Part shown: positions 1 to 11,349 of the stretch, piece by piece
How the letters are laid out: each line of letters opens with the position of its first letter
Position numbering within the stretch: position 1 is the stretch's first letter
NCBI GenBank assembly: GCA_017654735.1
Contig: JADPYG010000090.1
Location: 186,001 to 250,000 of the forward strand
Length of the DNA stretch: 64,000 nucleotides
DNA from: Vishniacozyma victoriae
Lineage: Eukaryota; Basidiomycota; Tremellomycetes; Tremellales; Bulleribasidiaceae
Direction of reading: 5' to 3'
Made by a program: the position numbers and the translations under genes
Notes under the pieces: generated by a model
Database searches by the model: none
Told to the model about the DNA's origin: nothing
What the model saw: the letters and a program-made list of their open reading frames with translations, nothing else

Positions 1-516
1 GTGAGGGAACGGACGTGTCCTGTATTGTCAGTCGCGATTTCTGGTGTGACGATTGTGTCGTTGGCGTACCTTGTAGGATGATGGGTTTCTGAATGCGTTA
101 GCTCACATTCCCAGTCTGCTGCATAGAGATAGCTTACCATCTTTGCTAGTGTATGTGATGTATATAGTCGTCGATACCACTGAACAATACAACTTTCAAC
201 TTCTCATTCTATCTCTTGAATCGATAGGCGCGTCAATGACGGGATTAGAAAATTTGTGGCACATGTACTACGTGCTAATGGTATGTATAAATGATTGCAC
301 TGATCGATATAGCTATGTATGCATGCATGTCCGCCATCACAGTCACAAGAGCATCGTTGGAGGGATACATGCCAGCCACGTGAGTCAAGTGGAAGTCTTC
401 GACGGTGCGTGTAAGAATGACCGAAATGTCACGTTGGGGTGGAGATAGTCATTACTGCATGCCGAGAAACCAAATATGAATACACACAAATTAAAGCCAA
501 CACGCCGGATGAAGGT
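1..516. other. Intergenic, no supported gene
   Basis: This stretch lies downstream of PNO1 (which reads leftward and stops at 517). The one longer open frame, 143-448 on the plus strand, has no recognisable motif and biased composition. I see nothing else that can be supported. The left part may belong to the 3' region of a gene outside the window. Confidence 0.5.
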
Positions 517-1704
517 CTAGAATCGCTGCTTGAGCCTCGCTCCAACAGATTTCAAATGAGCGTAAACCTTTCCTAGAAACGTCAGCATCACCCTGCAATT
601 TCAGAGGGGACATACCAGGTGGCGAACCCAAAATCAATGAAACGACAGCATCTCTTGCAATCTTGATGTTCTGGACTGAGCCAAGGATATGTACGTTCCT
701 ACTCATCAGCCAAAGCACGACAATGAAGGGGGAAAGGGGACATACGTGTCTGCAAGGACGATTCGGGTACGACTAGCATTCTCGATGGAGAATTTCACTT
801 TACCACCTTCACCAGCTATACGTCCTGTCCTATCAGCTTACTCTCAATTAATCTGTGAGATAGACAAACCGATAGCTCTTGCGAGATGGTCTCCGTGGAG
901 GGTTTTAACATCTTTGATCTCGAAGGAATCGAGGTAGATATCGTCTAGACGTAGTAGAGCGAGAGAGTCCTGACATATTAGCTTGGATTCACTTTCCTGA
1001 TAGACTGCTGATCTAGAGGAGAGCTCACATTGACATCGAATCCTAGGACGTAGGCTTTGACGAAATCGGCTCCCTTTTGGATCGAACCAGAGTCGACTGT
1101 GTGGTCCGATGTCTAGGATCAGCGAGGGTCCACAAGTAGTATTCTTGAGCTGCATAGGGCATTGATCCATACAACTGGTATAGCGGATGCCCATATGGCT
1201 CGTCAAGAGCATTCCACAAACGGAACTCACTCTAATCTCGACACATCTCCTCTTCTCATTCATCCTAACCTGCAGCCCCAAATGCTCAACCATGGGAGTG
1301 TACATGGCAACCCAATCCCTCCTTAATGGCGACATTCGATGTGCTGGAACCGGAATCCTCCTGAACTCATTCTTGAGTACACCATTTGTTTTACCCAAAG
1401 CAAGCGGCGCGAATCCAGATGAAGTCGAGGTAGATGCCACTGGCGCAGTATTGGATGTAGAGGCGGTAGCATTATCAATCAAGATATCTCCATCATCATC
1501 TTCGACGTGTTGTGCTTCTGGTACTTGTGTTGGCTCGTCGACATCCATAGATCCAGAGGAGGCTAGTGCGGACGCGGTAGTAGATGGTTTAACCTTCTTG
1601 GTGACTTTTTTCTTTGGTTTCTCTTCATTGGTGATTAATGAGATTGCAGGTCGTTCCTCCAATTGAGACTGAAGTGCCTTTTGTCTATGTGATTTATGTG
1701 CCAT
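517..1704 (-). CDS. PNO1: PNO1/Dim2, KH-domain pre-rRNA processing factor
   Basis: Assembly factor of the small ribosomal subunit. In the family it binds pre-18S rRNA near the 3' cleavage site and partners the NOB1 nuclease in nucleolus and cytoplasm. Six exons join exactly in frame: 1704-1231, 1112-1029, 969-870, 824-746, 698-616 and 572-517, giving 291 residues. The first ~120 residues are a low-complexity acidic and Ser/Thr-rich leader. The conserved body follows: EFRRIPVPAHRMSPLRRDW, then KGADFVKAYVLGFDVN, LALLRLDD, DVKTLHGDHLARAIGRIAG, the second KH block with IENASRTRIVLAD and VHILGS, and SLILGSPPGKVY near the end. Some introns stay open in frame, so an unspliced reading gives a misleading 286-residue frame. 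It is head-to-head with the RING gene, 239 bases between start codons. Identity is very secure. Confidence 0.96.
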
Positions 1705-1943
1705 CTTGCCCTTGTCGATTGTTAAATATGTGTTATAGGTGTATAGGATGTATCAGGTGGACAATCTTGAATTCAACTTTTATCAAACCCTGAATGAGTA
1801 GCATGACGTGTAATATATTCATATCTGTATTCAGGCACTATCAACTATCAGCTCATCGTCGCGTTAGTACTTAAGACCATCTCTATCTATCCCTTTCCTA
1901 TACTTCTATCTTCCTTTCCTTTCCACCTCTATACAATACAACA
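1705..1943. promoter_or_regulatory. Shared promoter of PNO1 and the RING gene
   Basis: These 239 bases separate two divergent start codons and must hold both promoters. A pyrimidine-rich CT tract (about 1880-1935) precedes the plus-strand start. No clear TATA box was seen. Confidence 0.5.
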
Positions 1944-4334
1944 ATGCCACCCTCACGTCATCAGACACCATCACATACATCACATAAACCACCATACCAC
2001 AAAGAAAGAGCTGCAGCAGGTATGAAAGGCCCATCAAGGCAATCTAGTACAGGTAGTACCGGCGCGACCGGGTTAGTAGGAGCTGCGGCAAAATCAAGTC
2101 CTGATAAGAAACCGGTCATCACGCAACAGAGAGGTCTGGGCGAGAATGAAGAATCGAAGATGGATAAGAAGAGGAGGAAGAAAGCAAGACGAGAGCGAGA
2201 GAGTAATGCGGATGTCGATATGGCTGCCAACGTGAAAACCGAGGATCAAGAGGTGAAGGTGAAGGAAGAGAAGGTAGTCAAAGCGCGACCGTTAGCTCCT
2301 ACCGCCGTCATCCAGGGTCAGAACGACACTCGTAATGCCCAAAACCAAACCACATCCCAACACCAGACAACATCCCACTCAGCTCCGAAACATGGTGTCA
2401 CCAACAACGCGTCACAACCAAACAAACCTGAATCCCGGTCTAACAAATTGGAGCTTAAAGTGGAGAAACAAAAGATGAAGTTGAAGGAAGCAGAAGCCCG
2501 TGCAGCAGCCGATGCCGAGAGGTCAAGGAAGGACACGGAGAGGATCAAAGAGCTGGAAGAATCAGTCAAAGAAATGAAGGATGCTTTAAAAGCCAAGGAA
2601 CAAGCTGCCAAGGGAGTCCAGGATGTCGTGAATCAACATCTCGCAGTGAGTCTTGCCTCTCATAATTAGATGGTGACTGATGGTAGACTATCACGAAACA
2701 AGTAGAAGATAAAAAAAAGGCCGACGAGATCTTGGTCGAGGCCGTGAGCTGTCCGATCTGCTCGGATATCCTTGCCGACCCTCATATGTGAGTATCTTAC
2801 ACTCTGACGGTGAATGTTGCTCATCTCAGCCTATCATGTGGCCATACTGCTTGTCGAGATTGGTAAGTTGACCCCTCGCATCTGACCGTGCAAGCTGACT
2901 CGCAGCCTGAAAGCATGGTTCCGAACAACCCACGCCTATCCGCACAAAGTCAGCGGTGACATTACCGAAACCCGCGACATGTCGTACCGCTCCAAGATTT
3001 GTCACGTCTGTCGATCTATTGTCCTAAGACGACCGACGAGAATGTACAATGTCTATTCATTCCTCGAAGATCTCGGCCCACTCGGAGACATACCCCTCCC
3101 TAAACCAATCGCACCTCCTCCTCCATCCCAAGAACCCGCCGGAGACCCATGGGGAAACTTGTTCCCACCCGATAGGCAGACTTATAAGCTTCACGACGAA
3201 GAGGATGATACCTATCGATGCCCGGCTTGTTTACACGAGATCTACGATGATCGATGTGATCACTGCGATGCCGAGTTTAGCGGTAGTGATGATAATGATG
3301 AATTTGAAATGGGAGATCTCGAGTTTGAAGAGGATGATGTCGAAGGTGGGCGAGCAGGTGGAATGAGGAGAGCAAGGGTCAATATTGCCCATGTTGACGA
3401 GGTGTTTGGGGATAGCGAGGACGATGACCCCGCCACGGCGAGACGACGAGCACGAAGGAGGCGTCAGGATGCGGAAGAACATGGCATGTTTTTCGACGAC
3501 GAGGTGGAAGATGTAGATCAGGAAATGGATGGATCTGCAAGTGAGAGTGGAGATAGTGGAACATCCGAATTCGCTCGACCTCGCAGCAACCCAAGTGTAG
3601 GATCCGAATTCGACTACGACAGCGACCCTCTGCCTCCCGCTGTTGGACAAGCCGGCGGCTCCAGACAGCGAAACTTTGACCGCATCTATGACCAAAGTGA
3701 TGTCGATGATGACATGTCTGATAGCGATGGTGTCCCTCCCCCTCGAGTCCGACAACGTGCCAGACGAACTGGTACTCCAATCGATGATGACCCCATTGTT
3801 CGTCGAGCTCGACAAGCCGTCAATCGAGTCGCTCGACACTACATGGACAGTGAAGCCGATGATGATTCCGACGACCACAACGAACCGTATGGCATGAGGG
3901 CAGGATCAGTATACGATAGTGACGAAGATGATGGATCCGTCCCCCGACCTCATTTGAGGAGGTACGCCAGACCAGACGTCGTGAATGTCGATTCGGATGG
4001 AGACGAGGAAGAGGAAGATGATGAAGATTCAAGCGCATATGAAGATTCATTCATCGACGATGAAGTTGAAGAAGGAGATGATGGGTCGAATGAAACCGAG
4101 AATGAGAATCATGCCGAGGAAATGATTCAGCTCGGTTCTTCTGATCATGAAGAGGAGAGGGAGGAGGATGGAGCAGGTCAGGTACCGAATGTACAAGAAG
4201 TGAGGAGGAGGAGGTTACAAGCGTTGGTCAATGGCATGTGAGTTTGTTTCCCTTGCTCCCATCCGGGTCTTGAGGAGGCAAAGGGGAAGTGGCTGATGGG
4301 TAGGAACGCAAGAGGTAACGCTGGTCATTATTAG
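1944..4334 (+). CDS. RING-finger protein, probable E3 ubiquitin ligase
   Basis: Five exons (1944-2645, 2687-2787, 2830-2862, 2906-4237, 4304-4334) join in frame to 732 residues. The N-terminal ~230 residues are basic and low in complexity, then form a charged coiled coil (KLELKVEKQKMKLKEAEAR onward). The RING follows, split over three small exons: CPICSDILADPH, CGHTACRDC and, after an insertion, CHVC, giving the expected Cys/His ligands. The last half is very acidic (Asp/Glu/Ser runs) with a second Cys cluster CPAC...CDHC around residues 360-380. In the family the RING recruits an E2 ubiquitin-conjugating enzyme; the substrate is not predictable. The acidic tail suggests work on a basic or chromatin partner, which is inference. 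The final exon adds only ten residues. Confidence 0.82.
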
Positions 4335-4597
4335 GCTCCACCTCTTGAGGGATCGGTGGAATTTAGCGATTGATCAACTCAACCGCCGTGTACCATGTAC
4401 CAAATCAATTGTACGAGAAATGAGAATAGACGATACCACGATTACGAATATGAATACGAAAACGAGAATGTATCCAACAACACCCATCAAACCATCAATC
4501 ATCCTGTTTTAATGTATGTAGTATCCTGTTTTTCATGTGTACAAATGATCCCAATCTCGTCATTCATCATGCATATATCCTTAAACTTCACTATCAA

Positions 4598-4949
4598 TCA
4601 CAACTTGGCTCCTCTTTCATCCTGACCGATCCTGACGACTCTGTCAAATCAGCTCTCACCCCAAACCTCCAAGCACATCTCCTCTCTGACCAAGGAGGAG
4701 GATACAAAAGTGAAAAGGGGATGGAATCACTCACGCCTTTCCATAATTCTTCCCATCGAAGACCTCTTCTAAAGCCTTGACGCAATTCTCCAATCCATCC
4801 TTAATACTATAAGCATAATCAATCTTCCCTTTACTCCTCAAATCAGCCAAATAAGCTCGTCCCTCTGCGAATCGGGAAGCGTAATCGAGGATAATGAATC
4901 CTTGTACAGTGAGCTTCATGGATACGATTGCGCGATGTCCCGATCGCAT
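4598..4949 (-). pseudogene. Detached 3' end of an MDR-type oxidoreductase gene
   Basis: The last two exons and intervening intron of a medium-chain dehydrogenase/reductase gene, without the rest. The larger exon encodes a block starting MKLTVQGFIILDYASRF and ending GKNYGK; the last exon ends in AVVRIGQDERGAKL and a TGA at 4598-4600. The same two exons close the intact gene at 14302-16000. Over 62 residues I count nine differences, most changes in DNA being silent, and the intron is related but diverged. Similarity stops near 4930-4950, a few residues before the methionine of MKLT. No upstream exon, cofactor fold or promoter is present. It is either a truncated tandem paralogue or the 3' end displaced when the neighbouring element inserted. 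Confidence 0.8.
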
Positions 4950-6044
4950 AAATACGTAGAGTGGGGGATTGAAGGTATTGACGCGGGCGGATAAATCCCC
5001 ATATCAGTTTAGCCGGGAGGAGTTTACATTAATGACATATTGCTTACACTGGATCTATTGCATGACATCTATGTCAACCCACAATCTTCTCGATGTTCAC
5101 ACTACCGCATAGTTGCTAGTCCCAAAGGATCTAGACTCGACATGATCAGCAGGGACGACAGTCAGGACGTGTATACATCAGAGATAAACACACACCAACA
5201 TCCTTAAACACGCACACGATCGAAAACAAGTTGACCCCTTTGCAACCAGTTCATTCGCCGGTGTCCTGATCTCAAAGGTAGTATGGGCGAAAGGATGGCT
5301 AGCTATACGTAAGCAGGAGACTATTAGATGACGTGAGGTCCTCCATGTCTGAAAGGGAGAGGCTGGTGTGCTGATGGTACCTTAGTTATCGATCTTTTCT
5401 CATCAACCACCGTCCGTGACCTTTACTCGTACGCTGGATAGAGAGAGGACAAAGGCAAAGGACATTGGAGGGCGTGGATATGGATACCCGGTCGATATGC
5501 AGACTTTACGGTTCAAGCATCAAGCATAGAAGGTCAAGGACGGTGGAGATGGGGCTCGTGCACTCCATCCTTTCGCCAACACGTCAGGAGGTCAATGACG
5601 TTGATCGCGGCCACGATGTCTCAAAGGAAGCCAACGAAAGGGGCCAAGTGGGCAAGGGAAAGAAAGGTCTAGGGTCTAGATCGATCGGACCCGAATAGGC
5701 GAAAGTCAACGAGACAGACGGAATCAAGGTTACGCACGGATCCCATCTGTTAAAAAGCTCTACCGATGCCCCCGCCCTCTACAACCTTTTCACCCTCCTC
5801 ACCATTAGTAATTCAACATATCCTACTTATTATCGTCTCAGTAGTCTATCAAGGAGTCCCGCTAATTCAGAGCAACATACTCGTAAGTACATGGGTGGGA
5901 AAAGATGCTTCAGCTAAGTCGTTAGAATCAAATTCGAAATCGCCTCAAAATTGCTTCGTCCGTGACCCTTGATCCGTGCCATCGACCCCTCCACCTAATA
6001 GGTTTCTCCACCAGCTTCCTATCAAGCCCGCGGTCTTTTGCCCA
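4950..6044. other. Left noncoding arm of the element
   Basis: About 1.1 kb without a supportable gene; small open frames here lack motifs and good starts. It contains two exact copies of the TCCGTGACC motif (5413-5421 and 5959-5967) before the recombinase start. It probably holds the element's left end and the recombinase promoter. Confidence 0.45.
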
Positions 6045-9000
6045 ATGGCAGAGCATCGCACGACTACGAGACTCCGACTCGCCCAAGAAAGGGCTCGGAA
6101 GCAGAGAGAGAGGAACAATGTAGATGGAGATGTAATTGGTCAAGCTGCCGAAGAAGCCGTTGTTCTTCGAAAGACGTATGCCCCACCAACTCGGGAAATT
6201 CACGAAGCCTCTATTGCAGCTTTCATCAAATTCGTCAAGGACCCCGATCATGGCTTGTCAGCGAGCGAGGCTGGACGTCGCGTATGGGAGGAATGGTCCG
6301 AGGGGAGGACCGTAGAGGAGTTGACGGATTACGGCAAGTTTAATTCATGATACACCTTCCGTGACCTGTCAGCTGATGTCTGTAGGCACTGCCAAACAAC
6401 CCACCGTCCAACTGCTACATCCATATCTCATGTGGAAGATTGGAGGTGCGGTTGGAGTCGTTTCGAGAGGTGAAGCCATGACGGTCGAAAGTGCAGAGGG
6501 TCAAGTCGATCGCATCTGGTACCTCATTCCTCCTCTACTTGCCTTTGCTGATCATCAGTGGAGCCTTTCGACAGCGAATGAACGACAAATTCGACCACAA
6601 GGTCCTTGAATCTTGTTCCGAGTATCTCAGATGTGAGTCGCGCTTTTAACCGTCCGCGACCCGGTGTGTCTGCGACCTTGACAGAGAGTATCGCTGACGC
6701 CTTAGCTGTCATCGTCCCCAAATTGGAACTCCCAGACGTCAAGCGAGACCGACGGGTACCCGACGTTGATGTTCTTTGCAGTGAGTAGAGCCTTTGCTGC
6801 GCGTGAGCCCACAGGCTGACACTCAGACGTCATGAAGGAGTTCTGGTCCATTAGGATGCCGACCAGCGCCAACGTAACCCGAGTCTATGTGTCCCTTATC
6901 CTCTGTCTTCTTATCGCTTCTGGGAGCAGAATCGGGGCCATCATAAGATCAAACGCAAAGGGATACCAGATCCCAAAGTACGATCGCCGAGGGTTGTGCT
7001 GGGACAAGGTCGAAATCTGGCTTTACCGAAACAAGGTATCAAACACAGTCGAGATTGTTGTCGAGTTCGAACTCATTTATACCAAGACTGCGTCGGGCAA
7101 GGTAAGTCTTCCATCCGCTCGCGGTCACGGACGCAGCTAACGCTGGCAGGGAATCAAATACAAGATGTACAATGACGAGATTCCCGCTTTCGACGGTCCC
7201 AGCTGGCTTGTCGTCGTTGGCCTAGCTGATGGGGTGTTTGTTGGGAATCCGACTTTCGATCAAATATATAGCTTGGAGGTCTTGAGAGATCGAGACTCGA
7301 TGAAGCTCGAGGTCAAGCCCGAATGGTCAGTCCTTGGTTACTCACTTCCTTGGCCCTGAGGTCACTGACGATCAGGAAACCCCTGCCGGTCATCCGCTCA
7401 TACCCCGCGACTGTTTCCCGTGCTTTCGACAGCAGCGAGGGTATGCAATCGCAACTCACAACCATATGCAACAGGGGCATTGTGCTCGCCTACAACGCTT
7501 GGATAACAACTATACATCAAGCTCAAATGCTCGCCGGTTACCCTACTCACTTTTCGACCCATGATGTTCGAGTGCTTGCGATCAAATCGTCTTTACGGGA
7601 TAAGGGTGAGTTCTTTCAGAACACCTCCAGCTAGATGAGTAGCTAACGGACGTAGATACGAGACTGACCGACTTGCAGTTTGGTATTGGTCACAACACGC
7701 TGGGAAACACATGGACAAAATACCTCGGCAAAGAGAACATGGTTCAATTCCAGTCCTTGATCATGGGGGACTTTTCTGCAAAGTTCGTACTTCTCTCATA
7801 CGCTTGAACCATGCTCATGTATCAGGACAGTCTTGTCGGAGATATCCAAAATGACAAGGGAACGAAGACAAGATCTTCCTACATATTTGACTATGGAAGA
7901 GAGGGAGGCGCTACAGGAAGACGCAGAGCTGGTAGCACTCAAGAAGGAACAATTGGAAATGAAGCATGCCATCAAGCTTCAGTACGGAGCGTTGACCAAG
8001 GCGCCAGAGGATCAGAAGCTGGCATATCGAGACATATACAACGACTATCAAGCTCGCGAGGCACTTCTTTACAAACAAGTCAGTCCATTCGCTTTGATGT
8101 CCCGTCTTTCTCAGTGTGACGAGGGTCACGGACCTATCATCCTTCACCACTTTTGTCCCACTCCTCATCCGTAATCCAACTTCCGTCCGTAACACCCTTG
8201 AACCATCCTTGGCCCCTCCAACTTTGGCCTTTCTAGATTGCACCCTCCTCCTATCCAGGGTATCTAGTACAATGACTGACAGAAGCAGGTACTCCATGAT
8301 AAGATCCAGGCCAGCGCTGCTGAGGCATATACCGCGGCATTTGGAAGCGAGTCGGACATCAACCTTGATAATCAGATTGATCTACTACAATCTGGAGAAC
8401 TGGCCGATCACGACATCACCCTCGCTACTGCTGCTCGAGAGCTCGACTACTCCAATCCCGCTCAGATTGTAGCCCTTATCACTGGCAACTCCGATCCAGA
8501 CGAGGCGGTGCAATTCTTGAGGGAGACTTTTGGTGGGATCTCTGACCAGGAAGTCTCTGAACAAGGGGTATCTCGAGGGAGTCACGATCTAGGCCCGACC
8601 TCCAGTCAGATCAAGATGCCTCCGCCTCCTCTTCCTAACCGATATGCTGAATCTTCCACAAAACACCTAGGTAAGTTACCACAACGTATTAGCGGAGATC
8701 TCGAGGCTGATTGGCAGTGATTGATCCCACTCTTCTCGGTCCCGAAGGTGACGCTCCTGCGCCACTGGACTACGACGACGGCAAGGACGGAAGCGATATA
8801 CCTGAATCTCCCAGTATGCCAGGGCCGTCCCTAGATACTGCTGCAATCAGCGATACGAGCATCATCCCGGCCCAATCTAGCCGACGAGGCAAGCGTCGTA
8901 TCGGTAGGCTAAGTGTTCCGGCTTCGGACGAGGATTTGGAGGTCTCTAGTCGAAGTCGCTCTACGTCCGTGACCTCGACTATAAGCACCACGTCTGTGCC

Positions 9001-10513
9001 GGCTCAATCGGTAGCCACTGCCGACACGGACGGTCAGATAGCCGAGACCGCTCAGGCGCTTGCCTTCATTGGTCGTAATGTGATGTCAACCAATGTGAAC
9101 CGAATCGACTTCTTTCAAAAGGTTCTCGACCTGCCTGCTCTCATCACAGAAGCTATCAACTGGATTGCCGGAGTATTCTACGTACTGAAGGATGGCGCCC
9201 AACACTGTCCTGTATGCGACACCTCTCGAGCAGATTGGAGAAGTACGCTGGAAGTCAAATACACCCAACCCGGTCAAATCACATCACTATGGAAGAAACA
9301 CATCTTCAAGTGCATGGGCTATCAAGCGTTCAGGGCGAACGTCGATAATGTTGTCGATTCCTTCAAGCAGGATCAACTATGTCCCATGTGCCCCTACCGA
9401 GAACCTACACCTGACGACGCCGAGGTCACGGACGACGACGAAGCACGATCCGATCAAAGCAGTATCAGGACTCCGGTCTACTGGGCAATTCACGTAAGCA
9501 ATGAACACGCCCACAAGAATCCTAAGGAATGCGCATGTGGTTCCACCATCTCCGGTTCTGCCGACCTCATCATGATGCACTTTGCGGTCAAGCACGACAT
9601 CTTCGCCTCCTTCCGTAACAAACCACAACCACTTTCGCCCTCGCACTTCGACGCCCGGTACTCGTGTCAGGACGGTTGCTTCCATGTGGATCCGAGGACC
9701 TATGAAGCAGACCGAGAACAGCAATATTCGGCATTGCAAGACTTGCTGCCACCAAACGCAAGCTGGGGGGTACGGACCGATATCGCTCCTGGGAGTGAGC
9801 AGAGGAAGACGTGGGATCAAGCTATTGCCAGACTGGATTCTATATGCCCTCCGCTTGCTACGACAGTACCCGACAAACGTTGGATTGCGAACCATCTCGA
9901 CAGTCTCGCCGAGTTTTACGAAAAAGAAGGTTTCTGCATGTTCTGCTTCTATCAGTCGGACGAATCGTACACCACCCGTCTTTGGCCTTGGAATAGCTCT
10001 ACAAATGCTCGATGGCACATCTCAAATCACCTCTTTCAGATGTACGCGGATACACATGCCCACCTCATCCTCGATGAAGAGAACCCGTTGGCCCGAGAGC
10101 CTCCTACAACACCGTCCTTGCCCATTCACAAATGCCTCGACCCAACTTGTGGATTCTCGCAAGTTCTCCTTCATCCTTGGGAGTTGACCAATCACCTCGT
10201 CATCCACCACCGAGCTCTTCGAATTGATCCAAAAGCTCCCAATCAACATTTGTCATTCAGTGACAAAGAATACAGAGACCTTTGTATAAAGCTTGCTAAG
10301 TCGAAAAAGAGCCCCAGCGACAGAATGGCCAAGTACGGACTCAATTGGCAAGACTGGAACCCAAAGGCTACTTCCAAACCCAAGGTAATATCCAAGAAAA
10401 GGTTCAAGCGAGAAGAGCCAGGCAGACAGAGGAAGAATGCAGGGCCGAGGAAGAAGAAGGATGAGGTCACTGACGGTGACGATGAAAGTGGAGAGGTCCA
10501 GGATGAGGAGTGA
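6045..10513 (+). CDS. Tyrosine recombinase, DUF3435/captain-like, with C-terminal zinc clusters
   Basis: Predicted DNA strand-exchange enzyme that would move the element. Eleven exons join to about 1276 residues: 6045-6333, 6386-6518, 6559-6636, 6689-6780, 6827-7101, 7150-7325, 7376-7605, 7656-7782, 7826-8078, 8289-8670 and 8718-10513. The catalytic set is complete: Arg232 in ASGSRIGAII, His410-x-x-Arg413 in STHDVRVLAI, His437 in GIGHNTL and the nucleophile Tyr447 in TWTKYLG (codon 7721-7723). RRGLCWDKVEIWLY is DUF3435-like. A helical region follows, then from about residue 840 several Cys/His clusters (HCPVCDTS, LCPMCPY, ECACGS, FCMFCFY, KCLDPTCGF) and a basic tail. Intron 1 appears to be GC-AG. 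The junction at 6633-6688 is uncertain: the stronger donor/acceptor pair makes an in-frame TAG. The start is the first in-frame ATG. Confidence 0.78.
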
Positions 10514-11349
10514 CCGGGTCGAGGAGTCGAATACCATTAGTCAATTGAAGTAGAAGAGTATACCATCATACCAGGATTAGTTCATATCACAGGCCATATG
10601 TATGCAGCATGTTTATACTAGTCCATGCGAGACCCCTGATGATTTGGGCTTGGATCACGGACGGAAGCCCAATCATGTAAGGGGGTGGGTCCGTGCGTGC
10701 TCCAGTCGCTGTGCATGCGTGACTTCGTTCCCCTTCTTCTTTCTCTTCCTTATCTTATCTTTATACCCCACCCACTCTCGGCTGCTCAAAAGCGCCCCAC
10801 AGCTGCCTGCGCTGCTACCTACCAATACCAAAATCTCTGCCAAGACCCTGCTTCCGGTGGTTTTAGCCGACCCGGTACTTATGCAGAATCCCGGCGTGAG
10901 TCTCTCCTTTTCATTCATCCTCATCCTTACCCACCTTCCTTGACTCCATATCTACGCATGCATGACTCTCCACACAACATCCATCGTCAGCGCAAACTGG
11001 GAACACGGCTATGCAGCTTGGAAAGCGGAGCCAGGAAGTGGATTGGGCGGAGGACTGTGGATAAGAATGTTGATTGTTTCTTCCTCTCTTCACCTCCTCG
11101 TCACTTACTACCATGACTTGGTATTCGCGCAGCAGAGGGGATGAACAGGAGATGGAAGAGGTGTCGAGGACAATATGATACCTGATAACGGGAAGGATAT
11201 ATCATGCGAAGGATCGTGGACGATTCTGGGAGACCTTCCGTGACTTTTAGCTTACTCTGCTCTAGCTCTCCTCGTTCTCTGACCATCCAACATCCTCGCC
11301 CTCAACCTCCCCACCGCCCTCAACTCCACCTTTAACTCCTCTTCAACAG
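10514..11349. other. Region between the two element genes
   Basis: About 840 bases holding the recombinase 3' end and the 5' part of the second gene. It has motif near-copies at 10653 and 11237. Short open stretches around 10879-10900 and 10985-11070 could be 5' exons of the second gene, but I could not join them with confidence. Confidence 0.4.

Noticed and set aside
143..448. 101-codon plus-strand open frame at the left edge
   Set aside because: No motif, unusual composition, and no splice context; an open frame of this length occurs by chance.
5022..5034. TTAC(N7)A, a reported Starship target pattern, near the left edge
   Set aside because: Five fixed bases match by chance about once per kb per strand, and the right edge has no matching copy, so it is not evidence.
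5465..5972. Two short plus-strand frames in the element's left arm as possible cargo genes
   Set aside because: No recognisable domain, one lacks a fitting start, and they lie in the likely promoter of the recombinase.
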